In this document: piece by piece, positions 12,501-24,551 of the stretch
Numbering within the stretch: the first letter of the stretch is position 1
How the letters are laid out: the number at the start of each line of letters is the position of its first letter
Assembly: GCF_000524195.1 (NCBI RefSeq)
Contig: NW_020170440.1
Span: 225,411-289,410, forward strand
Length of the DNA stretch: 64,000 nucleotides
From: Echinococcus granulosus
Taxonomy: Eukaryota > Platyhelminthes > Cestoda > Cyclophyllidea > Taeniidae
Direction: 5' to 3'
Made by a program: the position numbers and the translations under genes
The notes under the pieces: model-generated
What the model was told of the DNA's origin: nothing
What the model saw: the letters and a program-made list of their open reading frames with translations, nothing else
Databases searched by the model: none

Positions 12501-13541
12501 CTGAATTAGGGTCTCAAACCAGACAAAACTCCAGATCCAGTTAAGCTGCCAAGAGGGATCAGTGACGTTGAGGCCAAGTATCTCCTCAATTGCACGCTAA
12601 TTTGGTGGCTGGCACGGTCGGGTCGCGGGTGTTTTTTTTACAGCACCGACTACGTTGTAGTGGCTGACGCGGGAGGTCGACCTGCGGGAGCGCCGGGGAC
12701 GACGCTCAAAAGAGGAGGTAGGCTATNNNNNNNNNNNNNNNNNNNNNNNNNNNNNNNNNNNNNNNNNNNNNNNNNNNNNNNNNNNNNNNNNNNNNNNNNN
12801 NNNNNNNNNNNNNNNNNNNNNNNNNNGTACAGTTCCTATCGAATATGGGTTTAAATGGCACTCCGAAGCTAAGCCAGGACTGCTCAAATCGACAGTCGCG
12901 ACACAAGTGCGGCTAAAGTTGTTAGGGCCCACTGGACATAAAAAAACGCGTAAATATGTAGGGCGGAGTTAAGCTTGCTGTTGTGTCGCATGGTTCGAGT
13001 AACTCATCTGCTCAACTAATAAATTTCCAGTCGGCCCTAAGAAATGCGAAAGGTTCTAGTGGAAGTAAAGTCTTTCTTTTAATTGCAGGTTATAAATACA
13101 GGGGCAGTAGCTAAGACATTTTCATTGATTTGTAATTTAGTACATTTTTAGTGCAAAATGCTAAAGAATGTGAACCGATGGGGAAGCTGACAGTCAACTC
13201 CTACATTAGGTGCTATCTTTTGCATTAGGGTCAGTAAAATTCGTAAAAATAACACGAAATACTACGCCCTGAGCAGTATCTTTGAGGTCCTTTTTTAACG
13301 TAACCTATAATTTGTTAATAAATTCTGAGCATTGAGGGGAGTTTTTAGACGTTTATGTATTTAGTTCTTGAAGAAGTGGATAAAAAATAGCAACGCGGAG
13401 AGATATACATCTGGCTTTACAAGTTGAATATTGTTTTAAGCACCTTAGGTGACCAACTATCGGTCAAGAAATTAACTTCAAATCACTCCTCTCTCCCACT
13501 CGCTTTTCAACTTCGTGCACGAGGCTGGCTGGCGCGTCGAA
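12501..13541. other. intergenic with assembly gap, upstream of the NO66-like gene
   Basis: A GC-rich patch (12600-12726) runs into 100 Ns. The stretch after the gap is A/T-rich with no exon. The last 60 bases before the start codon at 13542 are pyrimidine-rich (ctcctctctcccactcg) and probably belong to the promoter or 5' UTR of the next gene. No TATA box is obvious. Confidence 0.5.
12727..12826. other. assembly gap (100 N)
   Basis: A run of exactly 100 Ns, the usual placeholder for a gap of unknown size. Confidence 0.99.
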
Positions 13542-13586
13542 ATGCTTTCTGCAATTGAGCTTTATAAGTTGCAGAAAAGGAGTAGG
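13542..13586 (+). CDS. RIOX1: NO66-like gene, first coding exon
   Basis: The ATG at 13542 encodes 15 residues beginning MLSAIELYK and ends at AGG|gtatgt (phase 0), which joins in frame to GAC at 13686. Upstream in this frame there is no better start. The SA-x-x-x-Y-K pattern is like the N-termini I recall for invertebrate NO66 proteins, but that comparison is from memory. Intron 1 is 99 bp. Confidence 0.65.
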
Positions 13587-16500
13587 GTATGTTTCTCTGG
13601 TCATTCTTACATTCAGCTTATGGTCGAGTAAGGCAACTCTATTTTACGATACCTTTCTCGTTTCCGTAATGTGGTCTTTTCTTAGGACGCGGAGCAAGAG
13701 TCGATTTATCAAGACGTCGTTAAAGCGGTTAAAAAAACCGCTGAGGAAATGGACGTTAAGCCGCAATTACCAGCTGTCACGGCCAAACGGAAGAAGAGAA
13801 AGCGAAGTCGTGGAAAATCAGGTAAACTGAACAGAGCCTTAAAACGTCCTAACTCATCTGATGGAAAAATTTGAAACGCTTCAAATTTTCTTCCCAAGCC
13901 GAACAAAATGAGGAAGAGGTGGAGGTGAAATCAGAGCCAGAGGAGGGCGAGCACGTATCCATTCCCGAACTAGTGGAATCCGAAGGGGAACACGCTATCG
14001 ATGAGCCGCCTATTCTGGGTGACAGAGCTGTTAATGCGCTTGCTCTTGGAGAAACTCTAATGCAGATCCTTCTCGGTGGAGGCTCGTTTGTGAACTTCCT
14101 AGAGTAGGCATCCACTAGTTTCGACTTCCGAATTTAGCAACTATTATGGCCTGAAACCAATGCATTCCTCGTGTGGAGAGGTGAGACGGAACTTCAATTG
14201 CATTTTCCCTGTTCAAATGATGGACAGATTGATTGCTGAAGAAGAACTGTTTTTCGAATATGACGTGGAGATTATTCCGTCCCCTCGGGAAAAGAGCAAA
14301 CCACCCAAGGAGGGTCGTGCCTATCGGTCGATTGTTTGGGGTCAATTTGGGGTGAGCTTGTTTTGCTAATTTCTGCATCGAGAAATGTCCTATTTGGTCG
14401 AGCTGAGCTTCTTACGTTATAACTGGTGAGGTTATGAGATGGCCTTATTGCACGAGAGATGGTCGCTCCACCTGAATCTATTTAACTGTGTTTACGCCTA
14501 ATTTTTATGCATTTTTGGAAATACTTTCTGTCTTTTAGAAAAAGTAGCTTGCTTGTGTTTTCAAAATTTTGCGACTAGTCGTGGCACTGCCAATTGTTTG
14601 GCATTCTTCAGTTCTATTTATTGGGCCTGTGTATATTCAATTGCTGTAAAGGTGTGGTCTTTTAAAACTTAGCTCGCATCTTGTATGAATGATCTTCGAA
14701 ATTTCAGTTGTTTACCTCACTGGTACTGATATTGGCACATTGGAATTCCCCCTCCCCCAAGATACGGATAGAAATCATTGGATTTTGTTTCCTCATTTTT
14801 AAATCTTTTTGATTGAAACTGATGTGCAATTTGACCTGACCTGTTTTATAAATGCGGGTTAATCTGTTCTCGGGGCCGTGGAAGCCTCTAGAAAACTATG
14901 TTGCGTCGCATTCGGAAAAGGGACAATAGCGAGATCATTTGGCTGCATTGCAGAATTCCGCATTGCCGTGCTATGACTGATTGAAAAGATCTCGCTTTGC
15001 TGTATTTATTATCGTACAGGGAGTGATTTATTCTTCGACTTTCGCTGTCCATGGCGTGGCTGTCCACATTTAAGTAAATTCTCATTCCACAATTTGGATG
15101 CTGCCTTAATGCATTAAAATTGGTATTTCTATATTTCATCTTCAGGTAAAATTTGACTTTCCGTGAATATCACTCGGAGGTGTCTTCCTAATTGGTGATG
15201 CCACTGCCTGGGAGTCGAACTCCGTGCGCCCTTCGCTCTGATCGATTCAATCATTGCTCAGTTGTGTTCATAATCCATACCGAATGGTTCTTTTGCATGA
15301 TACATGCTCGACTGAAGTTTCCTTTCGGAGGGGGGCTTCTCACCTCACGTCAATCTACTCGTTGCGCCGTTGGTTTATTTCACCTCATTGGCTAGTCACG
15401 CCCTCACCCCGCTAATCACACTTCCTTCGTCGTGTTAGTGCTTTGATCTACCCTTTCGATTCACGGTAGCTATAAACGGAGGTTAACCCCACCCATCCGT
15501 GTTCTACTATATCCAGGAGCACACACATTGTTGTGGACTCCCTTTTATGTCATTCATTGGTATATTCTGGTTATAAAGTCTTTTCCCTTCCCACTCCTCT
15601 CTAGATGGGTGCTAGTATTCGGATCCTCCTTCCTGAGCGTTTTAACACTAAACTTTCCGCACACCTCGGCTTCCTTCAGGAGGTCATCAACGGTCCTCTA
15701 TACTCAGTCGTCACTTTTGTGAATAAGCAATTCGTCGGGCCTCTCTTCAATCCCTCCAGCCCCTCCATTTACCTGCCTGGTGACATGTTTATCATCGTTA
15801 TGGAGGGTTCTCTCGACATTGACGTCCTTTCCCCCAAGGATGGGGAAATGGAGAGTCAGCAACACGAGCTAAAGGGCGTTTTTGTATCCGGTGATGTAGT
15901 CTATATTCCTTATCAGTTTAGTCACCGCGCAAAGCTCTCCGGCGGCAAGATCCCCCATGCCATTGCCCTATGCATTGTCAACCGTGCCCCTGTATTGGTT
16001 GAGGAATGTGGACAACACCTTCTCAAAGTACGACCTTGTTTATTCGTATCTCATCATTCTAGGCCTTGCATTTGGAAGGGCCGAAGAATAAGGAACGCAG
16101 CCTATTCCGTGAACTCCTAATTTCCACGCACAACAATCCAAAGAATGCATCCGATATTCTGTATTTTGTGAGTTGAGTAGTTGCAGTTGTTGATGACGAC
16201 GATTGTGTAGGACCTCAACGCGGAGGAGGAAGTGGAGTTGGTTCTCCGCAAGTGGTTGAAGGGCGAAGATGGGGTATGTACGAAGGAGGAGGCGGAGGCG
16301 ATTAATCAAGAAGCAAGCGAAATGAGGCAGCTGTTTATTGAACAATCGGTGGCTGTAAGATTGAATTTCAGTGAGTTTTGATTGTTTAGTACATGTCAAA
16401 ACCATAGTTTTATCCGACGGATGACCACGATTCATTGCTCGCACTGAGTTTGGAACCTAGGTGTTGATTGTGTGAGTCAATGATTGGTGTAACTGGGGTA

Positions 16501-18107
16501 AATTGAATTGTGGAGGTTATGTAAATAGAAAGGCAGGTGGATCATAGGATTGGTCTTCGCTGTTCCCACTCAAGTACAATCCATCAATCCGTCCTGAGCC
16601 CATCCAGCAACTTCGGATAGTCAAAATGTTTCGGTACCGAGGATATAGTTCTCATAGCTCCTCGCTCAATCTCGACGACCTTAGTCTTTCAGCTGGAATA
16701 CTCGCCAGGCTTATTTATGGGCAAGAATTTTTAGAAGCACCGGGAAAGGCTGTCCTGTTCTTCAAAGTGGACGCTTTTCTTTTGTGGCACTTCCCTTAAA
16801 CATCCATTAATTGGGGTTACAGTCTCCATCCATTTAAAGTAGGCTCGTCGGCGCTCCCACCATTGTAGTTTTTGAGTCACCCTGGGTATCTATCACCTGT
16901 TCTTCCCAGCTCGAAACATTTCATGCGAAGATTTTACGAACATAATAATCTTTGAGACTCCGTTTTCTCAGTGCCAGTAATGTGAGTGAGGTGTGAAGAA
17001 AATCCTGTAGGTTTTTGCTAGGTAGAACGCTACGGATAGCCTCGACGATGGAAATATTGCAGTAGGTTTACCGCCTTAGTGGGGAGAGAAGATACCCTCT
17101 GCAAAACTTGGAATAGCTCTAGTTTTGTGTAGAACATCACCTTCACTGGTTATCTCCAAAGCTAAATTGGAATACATGAGCAATCTCCCTACCCAGGTCT
17201 TCTTATCCATGGCAGCTTGTTACGATGTTTACCCTTTGGATCTCACCTTTACATCTCCCGATCGTACCTCCCTAGGCTGTAGAATAATCTCAATCTTCGG
17301 GTAAAGGTGCGGCAAAGCTCTGGCATCTACTATTGATCTAGCTAACCCGGAATGAAAGGGGGAATTGTGTGGGCGGGGAGGTTAGGATGATCGAGGAAAA
17401 GACGGCGCTCTCAGTAGCTTATTAGATTGATAAATTGATGCATGCATCAAATCGGTTTACGTACTTGCTGTTAACTTTAAGCTGAGGAGGCCGGACATGC
17501 GACCTTCTTCGGGCCAATTTGGGATGATCCCAACTTCATCGACGCCGAGGGAGATGAGGACGCAGAAGCGCAGATAGAACGGCTTCCAAATCCGCGTGCG
17601 GAAGGCTGCGTCAAATTTGATCGAGAGATGGAGTCGGAGACGATTATTCGTCTCACTCGCCGCTCAGCAATAATTCTACTAAGAAGGCGTAAGGATGATG
17701 ATGACGGCTTTTGCATCCATCATAGTCTCTGCAACAGTCGGGATGCGAGGGTCGAAAATGGAACGACTTGCTTGCGGATGTCCCGGAAGGTAGGTGGATG
17801 AAAGTAAAACGCATCACTTTTGCTCACCCCTCCTAGCTTCTCCCAATAGTCGAATGGCTGATCGCTATTTACCCTGAAGATACTATGGTTTGTGACCTAC
17901 CTGGAGATAATATAAACGATCAGGTAAGTGGTTGATTAGGTTATTTCTTACCTCCCTTATTTCTAGATGAAAGCGGTCAACGTTCTTTTTGACGCCGGGT
18001 TGATTCTTTCCCCCGTGGCTTATGAGGAATCTGCGATTGATTATGAAGCAGAGGAAGGAGCGGGTGAAGAAGGACGAGGGACAGAAAGAGGGGCAAGCAG
18101 AGCCTGA
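13542..18107 (+). CDS. RIOX1: NO66/RIOX1-like JmjC-domain protein, complete gene, catalytic residues lost
   Basis: Ten coding exons joined in consistent phase: 13542-13586, 13686-13821, 13899-14103, 14138-14351, 15605-16027, 16063-16167, 16211-16370, 17482-17789, 17837-17923 and 17967-18107, giving about 607 residues (human RIOX1 about 640). The N-terminus is Lys/Arg-rich (KRKKRKRSR, a nuclear/nucleolar signal) and then acidic. The segment FLDNYYGLKPM matches the family's F-x-x-x-W-E-x-x-P entry to the JmjC fold. MMDRLIAEEE matches the DLDSMLRxEE helix, and GASIRILLPERF matches AGCSLRLLCPQ-F. GDVVYIPYQFSHRA matches the GDLLYFPRGxIHQA strand. The C-terminal winged-helix half is clear: RLTRRSA, then IHHSLCNSR (family YHSxENxR), LIAIYPE and CDLPGDN, then a LFDAGLILS end. 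Known family role: Fe(II)/2OG oxygenase acting on ribosomal protein uL2 histidine, and reported as an H3K4/K36 demethylase. Here the HxD iron pair and the 2OG lysine are absent, so catalysis is doubtful. Confidence 0.88.
15605..16027 (+). CDS. RIOX1: NO66-like gene, JmjC core exon
   Basis: The exon spans the double-stranded beta-helix core (residues about 201-341 of the predicted protein). In active NO66 the strand before the L-E-G turn carries P-H-Y-D (His and Asp iron ligands), and E-G-R-K supplies the lysine for 2-oxoglutarate. Here the equivalent reads Y-L-P-G-D-M-F-I-I-V-M-E-G-S-L-D: there is no histidine anywhere between F-V-N-K-Q-F and M-E-G, and no lysine after E-G. The third ligand histidine is kept in Q-F-S-H-R-A. 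The segment is about four residues shorter than in human NO66. Downstream of the donor is a 35 bp intron. Confidence 0.85.
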
Positions 18108-18901
18108 TGGAAGCGATGATGAAGTGGACGTGAAGCTAAAGTGTCGTTCTAAAATACAGTGTGATGGGCTCTTCGGATCCGCGGTTTTCGTGGGCATGCA
18201 GGATGGATGGGTGGGTTTGTGTTAGGCCGCCCGACGGTTGTGTTCATTCGCACGTTTGATTTGCCACATTGCAGCGTAAAACTTCCGGAGGGTCACACGT
18301 AAGGTGTGAGGGTGTTTTTTTAAACCCAAATACCAATTACAGCTTGTTTGTTTGTCTGAACAGTTTCGACCGCTTTGACGACCTTGACGGCTTTCAAATG
18401 TGGTGCTTTTTTGTATATACTTTGTGGTGCCCTAGGTCCAGTTTCTGCAGGTGAGAGTTCATAATAAATGTAATTTGACAAGTTTCTAAGTTGGCTGAAT
18501 GTCGGAAAACCCTTTAATGACTAGCTTTTATTGGGTCGCTGGCCTATTAATTTGCATATCTTGGCTTTATTCTGTCGTCACTAGGTACCCCTTGTTTTTT
18601 GATTAAGTAGACTGTCGTATTTTACCTTGACAGTTTTGTGCAGATGTTTTGAAAATTTACAGTGCTCACATAATGAAGGGATAATGTGGGGTTGCTTTGG
18701 AAATGTGCCTTAATTACTAGTTTGTATCCTACTTGAATATATGCTTGTTCTGCTGAATTCCAAAGAAATTCCTGAAGTTGAAGATGTGGTTTGGAGTCTT
18801 GAGCTACCTTTTTTACAAGATAATTGGCACAGAACTGAATTTTTCTAGCCGGGTTTATGCAACCAGAAGCCGTCTAACGCCCAAATCTCCCGTCTGAGAA
18901 C
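18108..18901. other. NO66-like 3' UTR / intergenic
   Basis: The reading frame ends at TGA 18105-18107. A candidate polyadenylation hexamer AATAAA lies at 18463-18468, about 355 bp downstream. Nothing else is recognisable before the ATG at 18902. Confidence 0.4.
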
Positions 18902-19094
18902 ATGAGTTATCCTACGACTTTCTTTGTGGCGCTAATTTTGTGCTGCACCCCTCTTATCCTTTCAATAACGGCCCAAAATACTCCTGAAAGTTACTTAAAT
19001 TCTCCATTCAACCATCATTCAAAGCTGTCTTCCTCCTTTCGCGTTGGATGTGACTGTTACTCCGTTCCAAATTGCTTCACCAATTGCTCTGACG
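18902..19094 (+). CDS. secretory first exon of unknown gene (possible ADAM 5' exon)
   Basis: An ATG in good context (aacATGAG) opens a 64-residue exon whose first ~24 residues are a textbook signal peptide: a short polar start, then FFVALILCC and PLILSITA before a Gln. The mature part is polar and ends with a cysteine cluster, C-D-C-Y-S-V-P-N-C-F-T-N-C. The donor is GACG|gttagt (phase 1). A phase-compatible continuation opens after an acceptor at 19358 (VLTYRDSDSPP), but I could not find its donor. I do not recognise the domain. The ADAM gene downstream needs a signal-peptide exon and this is the best candidate on the right strand, but the 8-15 kb distance makes the link an inference. Confidence 0.4.
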
Positions 19095-22000
19095 GTTAGT
19101 TAAGATGCCTTTTCTCTTTGTAATCAATGTATGTATGTGCGCCTGCTCATCGCAAGAACAGTTTAATTAATCCTACAGATTTTTTCTTGCCCAAGGTATG
19201 TTAGTTGACCAATCGTAATCCCGCTTGCGTACCTTGAAATGGACCATTACTGCTTGATATGTAAGATAGCGGTCGGATTAAGAAAATACTCTGCAAGTAA
19301 ATTTTGCTAGTCTTTTCCCGTTGGATGTTATGCAACCATCTCCTCAACTTTTTCAAAGTTCTCACTTACCGCGACAGTGACTCACCTCCGTCGTCGATGC
19401 TGACTAATTTCACTGGCAGCTTCTCTTCTTCTGATTGGCATTCTGGAGAGGCCATCTTGGACAGACCAACCAGTCCGATCGTGTCCGTGTGCGCGTGCAT
19501 ACGTGTTCGGTAGTTCGACCATCAAGTGGACACATCAAAGGCGGCAGAGAAGCTGGCCGCGTGCACAGGCGGTGTGCATGTGTGTGCTGCCTCGTACGTA
19601 CGTACGTGGATTTGCACGTATTCACGACTAACAAAAATAGCGACTTCCACTGTGCACGAATTCCACTTTTTCTCCTGCTGCTTCTTGTTCCTTCTCATTT
19701 TTCCGCCTTTGGCCCATTCCTGGGGCCAGAGGCGGGTCTGAAATGACTTGAACTTGATAACGAATTATAATGTGGAAGTGCGCCTGGTTTTTTACGAGGG
19801 ACCTAACTGTGTCTCTACCGAAAAGTCATTTTGGATACTTTTGATTAGTTATCGCCTCTACGGATTGGCCGTTATTTATCTTTTCTTTATTTCTCTAGCA
19901 AAAGTACTTGACAGGCAATTATTTGTTGGCATCATTGATGGATTTGACCTAAGTAAGATGATTAAGGGTATTCTTTGGGTGTCCGAAGCCTATTCCAGTC
20001 ATGCTTCAATCTTTTGCGCATCTTATTTTACCCGGAAAAGGCGAATGTTTTTTCTCAGCTGAACGACTTGATTGATTGACAGTCATAAATTCGACCGGAG
20101 TGATCTGTGGACGTTACTTGGTGAGATAGATGCAATCGAATTACTCAATTTTTCAGAACCGATTTAACCTGGATCATATTTTTTTCTTAGAAGTGCCAAG
20201 CTTGGTGGATAAGTAGTGTGGTCGATTCCCTTTATTTATTCATCTACCTACCTACCGTCTGTCAAAAGATCGCTTTTAGGTATGGTTCGTGCTGGTCAAG
20301 GTGCGGCTACATTTATTTATTTGCTGATCAACTAATTCTAGACAGCAATGACCGCTGAGACTGGTTTACTTTCCATGAAGAACTGTCGACCTCTCATCCT
20401 TTTAAAGAGGTCAAATTTATGTCTCCCCTGCAATCGGTTGTTCAATAACTAATTGAGTTGCCATAGGAAGAAATGCTACATCTTTCCTTTTTCCCCAATC
20501 ACTAAGTAGGTGGATGTCATGTTTTATTTCTGATACTCATTCAATTATCAAAGTATTTCAAAGCTGTCAAGATGGGGTTATAATGACTTGCCGAGTACAT
20601 ACTTAGTTTGTGTCCATTATTATGCGAATCACTTTTAATTTGAAAATTAAAACTTTCTATACAGAAGCAGTCTACTTGTTAAAAATCGTTGATTTCCATA
20701 TCCATTTATTGGGTTTCAATCATAGGTTTGTTTGATTGCGCCAATGGTCGTTACTGCCGATTCCTACTTGTCACATTGACGACAAGAGTTGTGCCATAAT
20801 AATAATTTCAGCTAATCAGTCGGCCATTCAATCCATCAATCAGTTAGTCTCCTATTGATAAGTGGTAAACCCTACGTAATGAATCTACTTCCCTAACCAT
20901 CGATCGGTAAACTCTTCCCAACGCGGAGTTATAGCAACAAGCATGATGCATCTCCTTTGTACCGAGTGGACAAGCAGGGTCAATATCATCTGCAACCCGA
21001 TGACAACCAGAAAGCAACTGAGTCCTCCAGGTGTTTCACCGCCTTCCCTCTGCTCAATTGGGCTTCAGGTCTTCGATGTCTTCCTGTCATCGTAATTGTG
21101 AGCCAAATGTCCTCCAACCATCCCCTAATCACACACGATCATCTGAAAATCGATTAACCCTTGGTTCTGAGTAAATTTTGCCCCTATCCATTCCTCTTGA
21201 TGCAGACAAACAGGTTGGATATGCCATGTCAACGACTGTGCCATCTCTTTTCCTATGACTGTCGATCTGTTTACTCGTTGACTTCGAACAATCGGAAGCG
21301 CACGCGAATACCTTGATAAAAATCGATATTTCGCATCTTTGCATGATTGGCTAATTAGGTAGATTTGTAGGTCGACACGCAAATGCGAATTTTTCAGTAC
21401 TTGGACATTGAAATCAAACGAGGGGATATGGTCCTCCATTCATCATACTGCTGGCCAACCCGTATGCTTGTCTCACAACCAATCAGAACACTTCTGGTTG
21501 ACTGATGAGACCACAGTGTTAGAGACCGATGGAGGGTGTTTGAACGCCTCTGCCTGGTTTTTATTTTCGCATCTATAAGTTCGCGGCTGTTGTGGCGAAT
21601 TGTGTGCACAAGTGGTGAAAAGCTGAAAAGCGAATTAGTCACCAGCAGCCTTTTTATTGCAGGCACACACGCTCAGAAGCTGTAAAGGTCAATTGCGAAT
21701 GGGAGCCAATAAAATTCCGGTCATTTGTGGGAGAGAGAGGCAGTGTGTTTAGCAACTTCCACAAATTTTTTGCGCCCGCTTTTGAAAATTATTCCACACA
21801 TCTGCCTGTCTGAGTGATCTTGATCGAAAAGTTTCGCTTGATAGCGCCTACTTGAAAGGGAAAAGGTGACTATCTTAAAATGTCAGATGGGATTTTGTCC
21901 CAGCGACCACAAACTACCGATTGGAATGGCGTGAAAAGGATGCAGAAGGCCGGACTATCAGACCACTTTGCGTTTCAAGCTTTGGTCTTAATGCTGCTGT

Positions 22001-22522
22001 ACAATGACCATTGCAACCAAGACACTAGTGGAGATGGTTGTTCTCACCCATCCGTGAGACGGGAACGGATGTGTAGATGTCAGCGAGAGTCCTCATACCA
22101 CACGGTTCTCTCTCTGTTAGTCCAATTACATTCGGGTAGGGCGGAGGATAGGGAAGGACATTCATTCGTGAAGCATAGAACTGAAGACTGAACGATGTTC
22201 CACAACGATCTCACTTTTAGCTTACATCTCGGATATCAATCCTCCTTTGCAACCTTCCGAAACTTTGAAATTCAACGTTGGGGGAGGCTCTGCCCATACA
22301 CCTAGGTTATTTGACGTGTTTTGCAGTTCTGTTGCCCTAGTCATATTCCAAACTTTTCCTTGCAGTTTCTGGTCTTCTACCGCAACTGCAGGCATCCAGT
22401 CAATTCTTGCAATCCCTTCCCACTCCATTCTGTATAACTAGGCCCGAACAACTACGGAAAAGGGGTCCCAAGTTCGACACTTCCACGGCGAATAAAAGGG
22501 TAAGTTGGAAAGATTCTTGCGT

Positions 22523-22535
22523 CCCCCCCCCCCCC
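22523..22535 (+). repeat. poly-C tract
   Basis: Thirteen consecutive C residues. Such homopolymers are length-variable and prone to sequencing error. Confidence 0.9.
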
Positions 22536-24395
22536 TCCTATCCTAAGTATAGTCCGTTTACTGTGGTCTCTGTGCTGTCATTTTGGTGTCAGCAAAGCGT
22601 TGCTCTAGGCGAGCTGTGTTTCGGAGGGAGGGCGCCTCATCAAACATGCGAGAACATGTGTATGTTGTCCACTTTGCGCATGAATAGGTGCATGCTTTAA
22701 GAAAAAAAGAAGGAAAGCGAACCCCTTTTTATAATCGTTCTAAACCTGGAAAACATTCTTCCCCTCCTTGAATTAGTTTCACCTTTGCAAGAGGAAGCAA
22801 CATTTTTGTGGTTCAAAGGCGTGATACGAGAAGGCAGTCTGGAGGTAGGTTTATTCAAAACATGCAGAAAGGACTGCGCGACTGTCACCGGCGCGGAGAT
22901 GAGGTAGCAGGAAACTGAAAAGACCCACGCAGTCGTTGTGTCGTAAAGGCTCCTTTATCTACTTTTGATTATCTTCCTCTCGACACTCCGTGGTCATTCT
23001 GCATCGACGATCACGACGGATTGGGGTCGTTTACGAGGCAGAACGCAGAACGCTACTGATGTATCTCACAGCAAGCATTTTCCACCCTCCGTTGCAGTGG
23101 CTTCACCCATCGCTGTTACCATTGCAGTGTGTTAGTCTCTTCTTAAAACCTGATAAGGTGCACTAGTCTGGAGATGCGTTTGCTACCAACATACAAAGGG
23201 GCTAAGAGATTGCTACTGGCCTGAGGGTCAACAAAATGTGTACCTTCTTTTTTGATTACAAATGCGCTAACTTGTCAATCAATGCCTCATTTGTTAAGTG
23301 GACTGATTAATGCGTTGAATTTCAGGGTTAGTTACCCTTACCTTACCCAATAAAATGTGAGCCTTCACTGTACCAATATAGGAAAAGAAGTGACACATTC
23401 TGAGGTCGCCGGAAGTTTGTCGAGGCGGTCCTTTGTGGAGGCGAAGACCATCCGTTAATTTGTGAATTGAATGAGGTGGAAATACGGCCTGTTGAAGTAG
23501 CTTAAGAAAGGAGCGTGCGGCAACTGATGTGACTGGAAGGCCATGTCACCAAGGCGGGATTGAAAGGCCCTCCTAATTGGATACTACTTTTGAATGGGAG
23601 TATCATCTTGCTCCATGGCACTTTCCCTCATTTAGGCCTCATCTTCGGGACTCCCTTGACCCCTCTTCGTTGTCGCCTTAATGAGACTGGAGTGAAGGCT
23701 ACCTAGTGGTGGTTGTAGTAGGCCTGTTCGAGCTTCTTCAATTGTCGCGAACTGCATCAAGGAAGAATCCACTCGATGGTTGATTGATGTGTCATTTGCT
23801 TTTAAAGGCGTGAGTCCTTCTTTGAGGTTGATTTGGATTCGTTGGAATCTAACTTGTCTCCATTAACATTCATTTCGAGATGGGGAATTTGTCAAGGGTG
23901 GGCATCAGTGGGTGAGCCTCCTCATAGTTCCTTGCTGCTTAGGTCCGATTCTGCTTCCCTGGTGTCACAAATTAGGCACTCCGGGGTCGGCATTAGATTT
24001 ATTACCGTACAGAGGAACACGACCAGATGGTCATGCTGCTAGGATGGCGGTACTTACCTGCAGAGACCAAAGGCTCCAAGTGGTTAAATATTCTAAGAAC
24101 CTCATGACTGTTTACAAATTGAGGTATTTGTTGCCTCACAGATCTGATTCAAATACTTTACCGTGTCCTAAAACCATCAAAAGGAGAATTTTTGTTCTCT
24201 CCAAAATCAAAAAATCTATCCTTTTAGCCTCAAGAATGCACGGTCTGTTGTCTAAGTTGCCCCAACCACGAGACGAAATTATTGGTCACATAATGACCTC
24301 TATATCCAGGTTTAAATTCGGTAGTTTGTCACTTTTACACGCAAAAAAACCGCAAGTGGGGGAGGGGGCAATAGAAGGTAGTTCACTCCTTCATT

Positions 24396-24495
24396 NNNNN
24401 NNNNNNNNNNNNNNNNNNNNNNNNNNNNNNNNNNNNNNNNNNNNNNNNNNNNNNNNNNNNNNNNNNNNNNNNNNNNNNNNNNNNNNNNNNNNNNN
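24396..24495. other. assembly gap (100 N)
   Basis: A run of exactly 100 Ns, followed 40 bases later by a poly-C tract (24536-24551) that may have caused the assembly break. Confidence 0.99.
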
Positions 24496-24535
24496 TTTAA
24501 ACCTCATGAGGAACCTGGCTTTTGTCTACTACTTT

Positions 24536-24551
24536 CCCCCCCCCCCCCCCC
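24536..24551 (+). repeat. poly-C tract
   Basis: Sixteen consecutive C residues just after the second gap. Confidence 0.9.

Noticed and set aside
15190..15260. tRNA-like TTCGA arm on the - strand
   Set aside because: The T-stem has only four pairs with a short loop, and no acceptor stem or anticodon arm could be fitted.
16040..16444. 134-codon open frame on the - strand
   Set aside because: It is antisense to well-supported NO66-like exons and shows no domain; a shadow of the coding strand.
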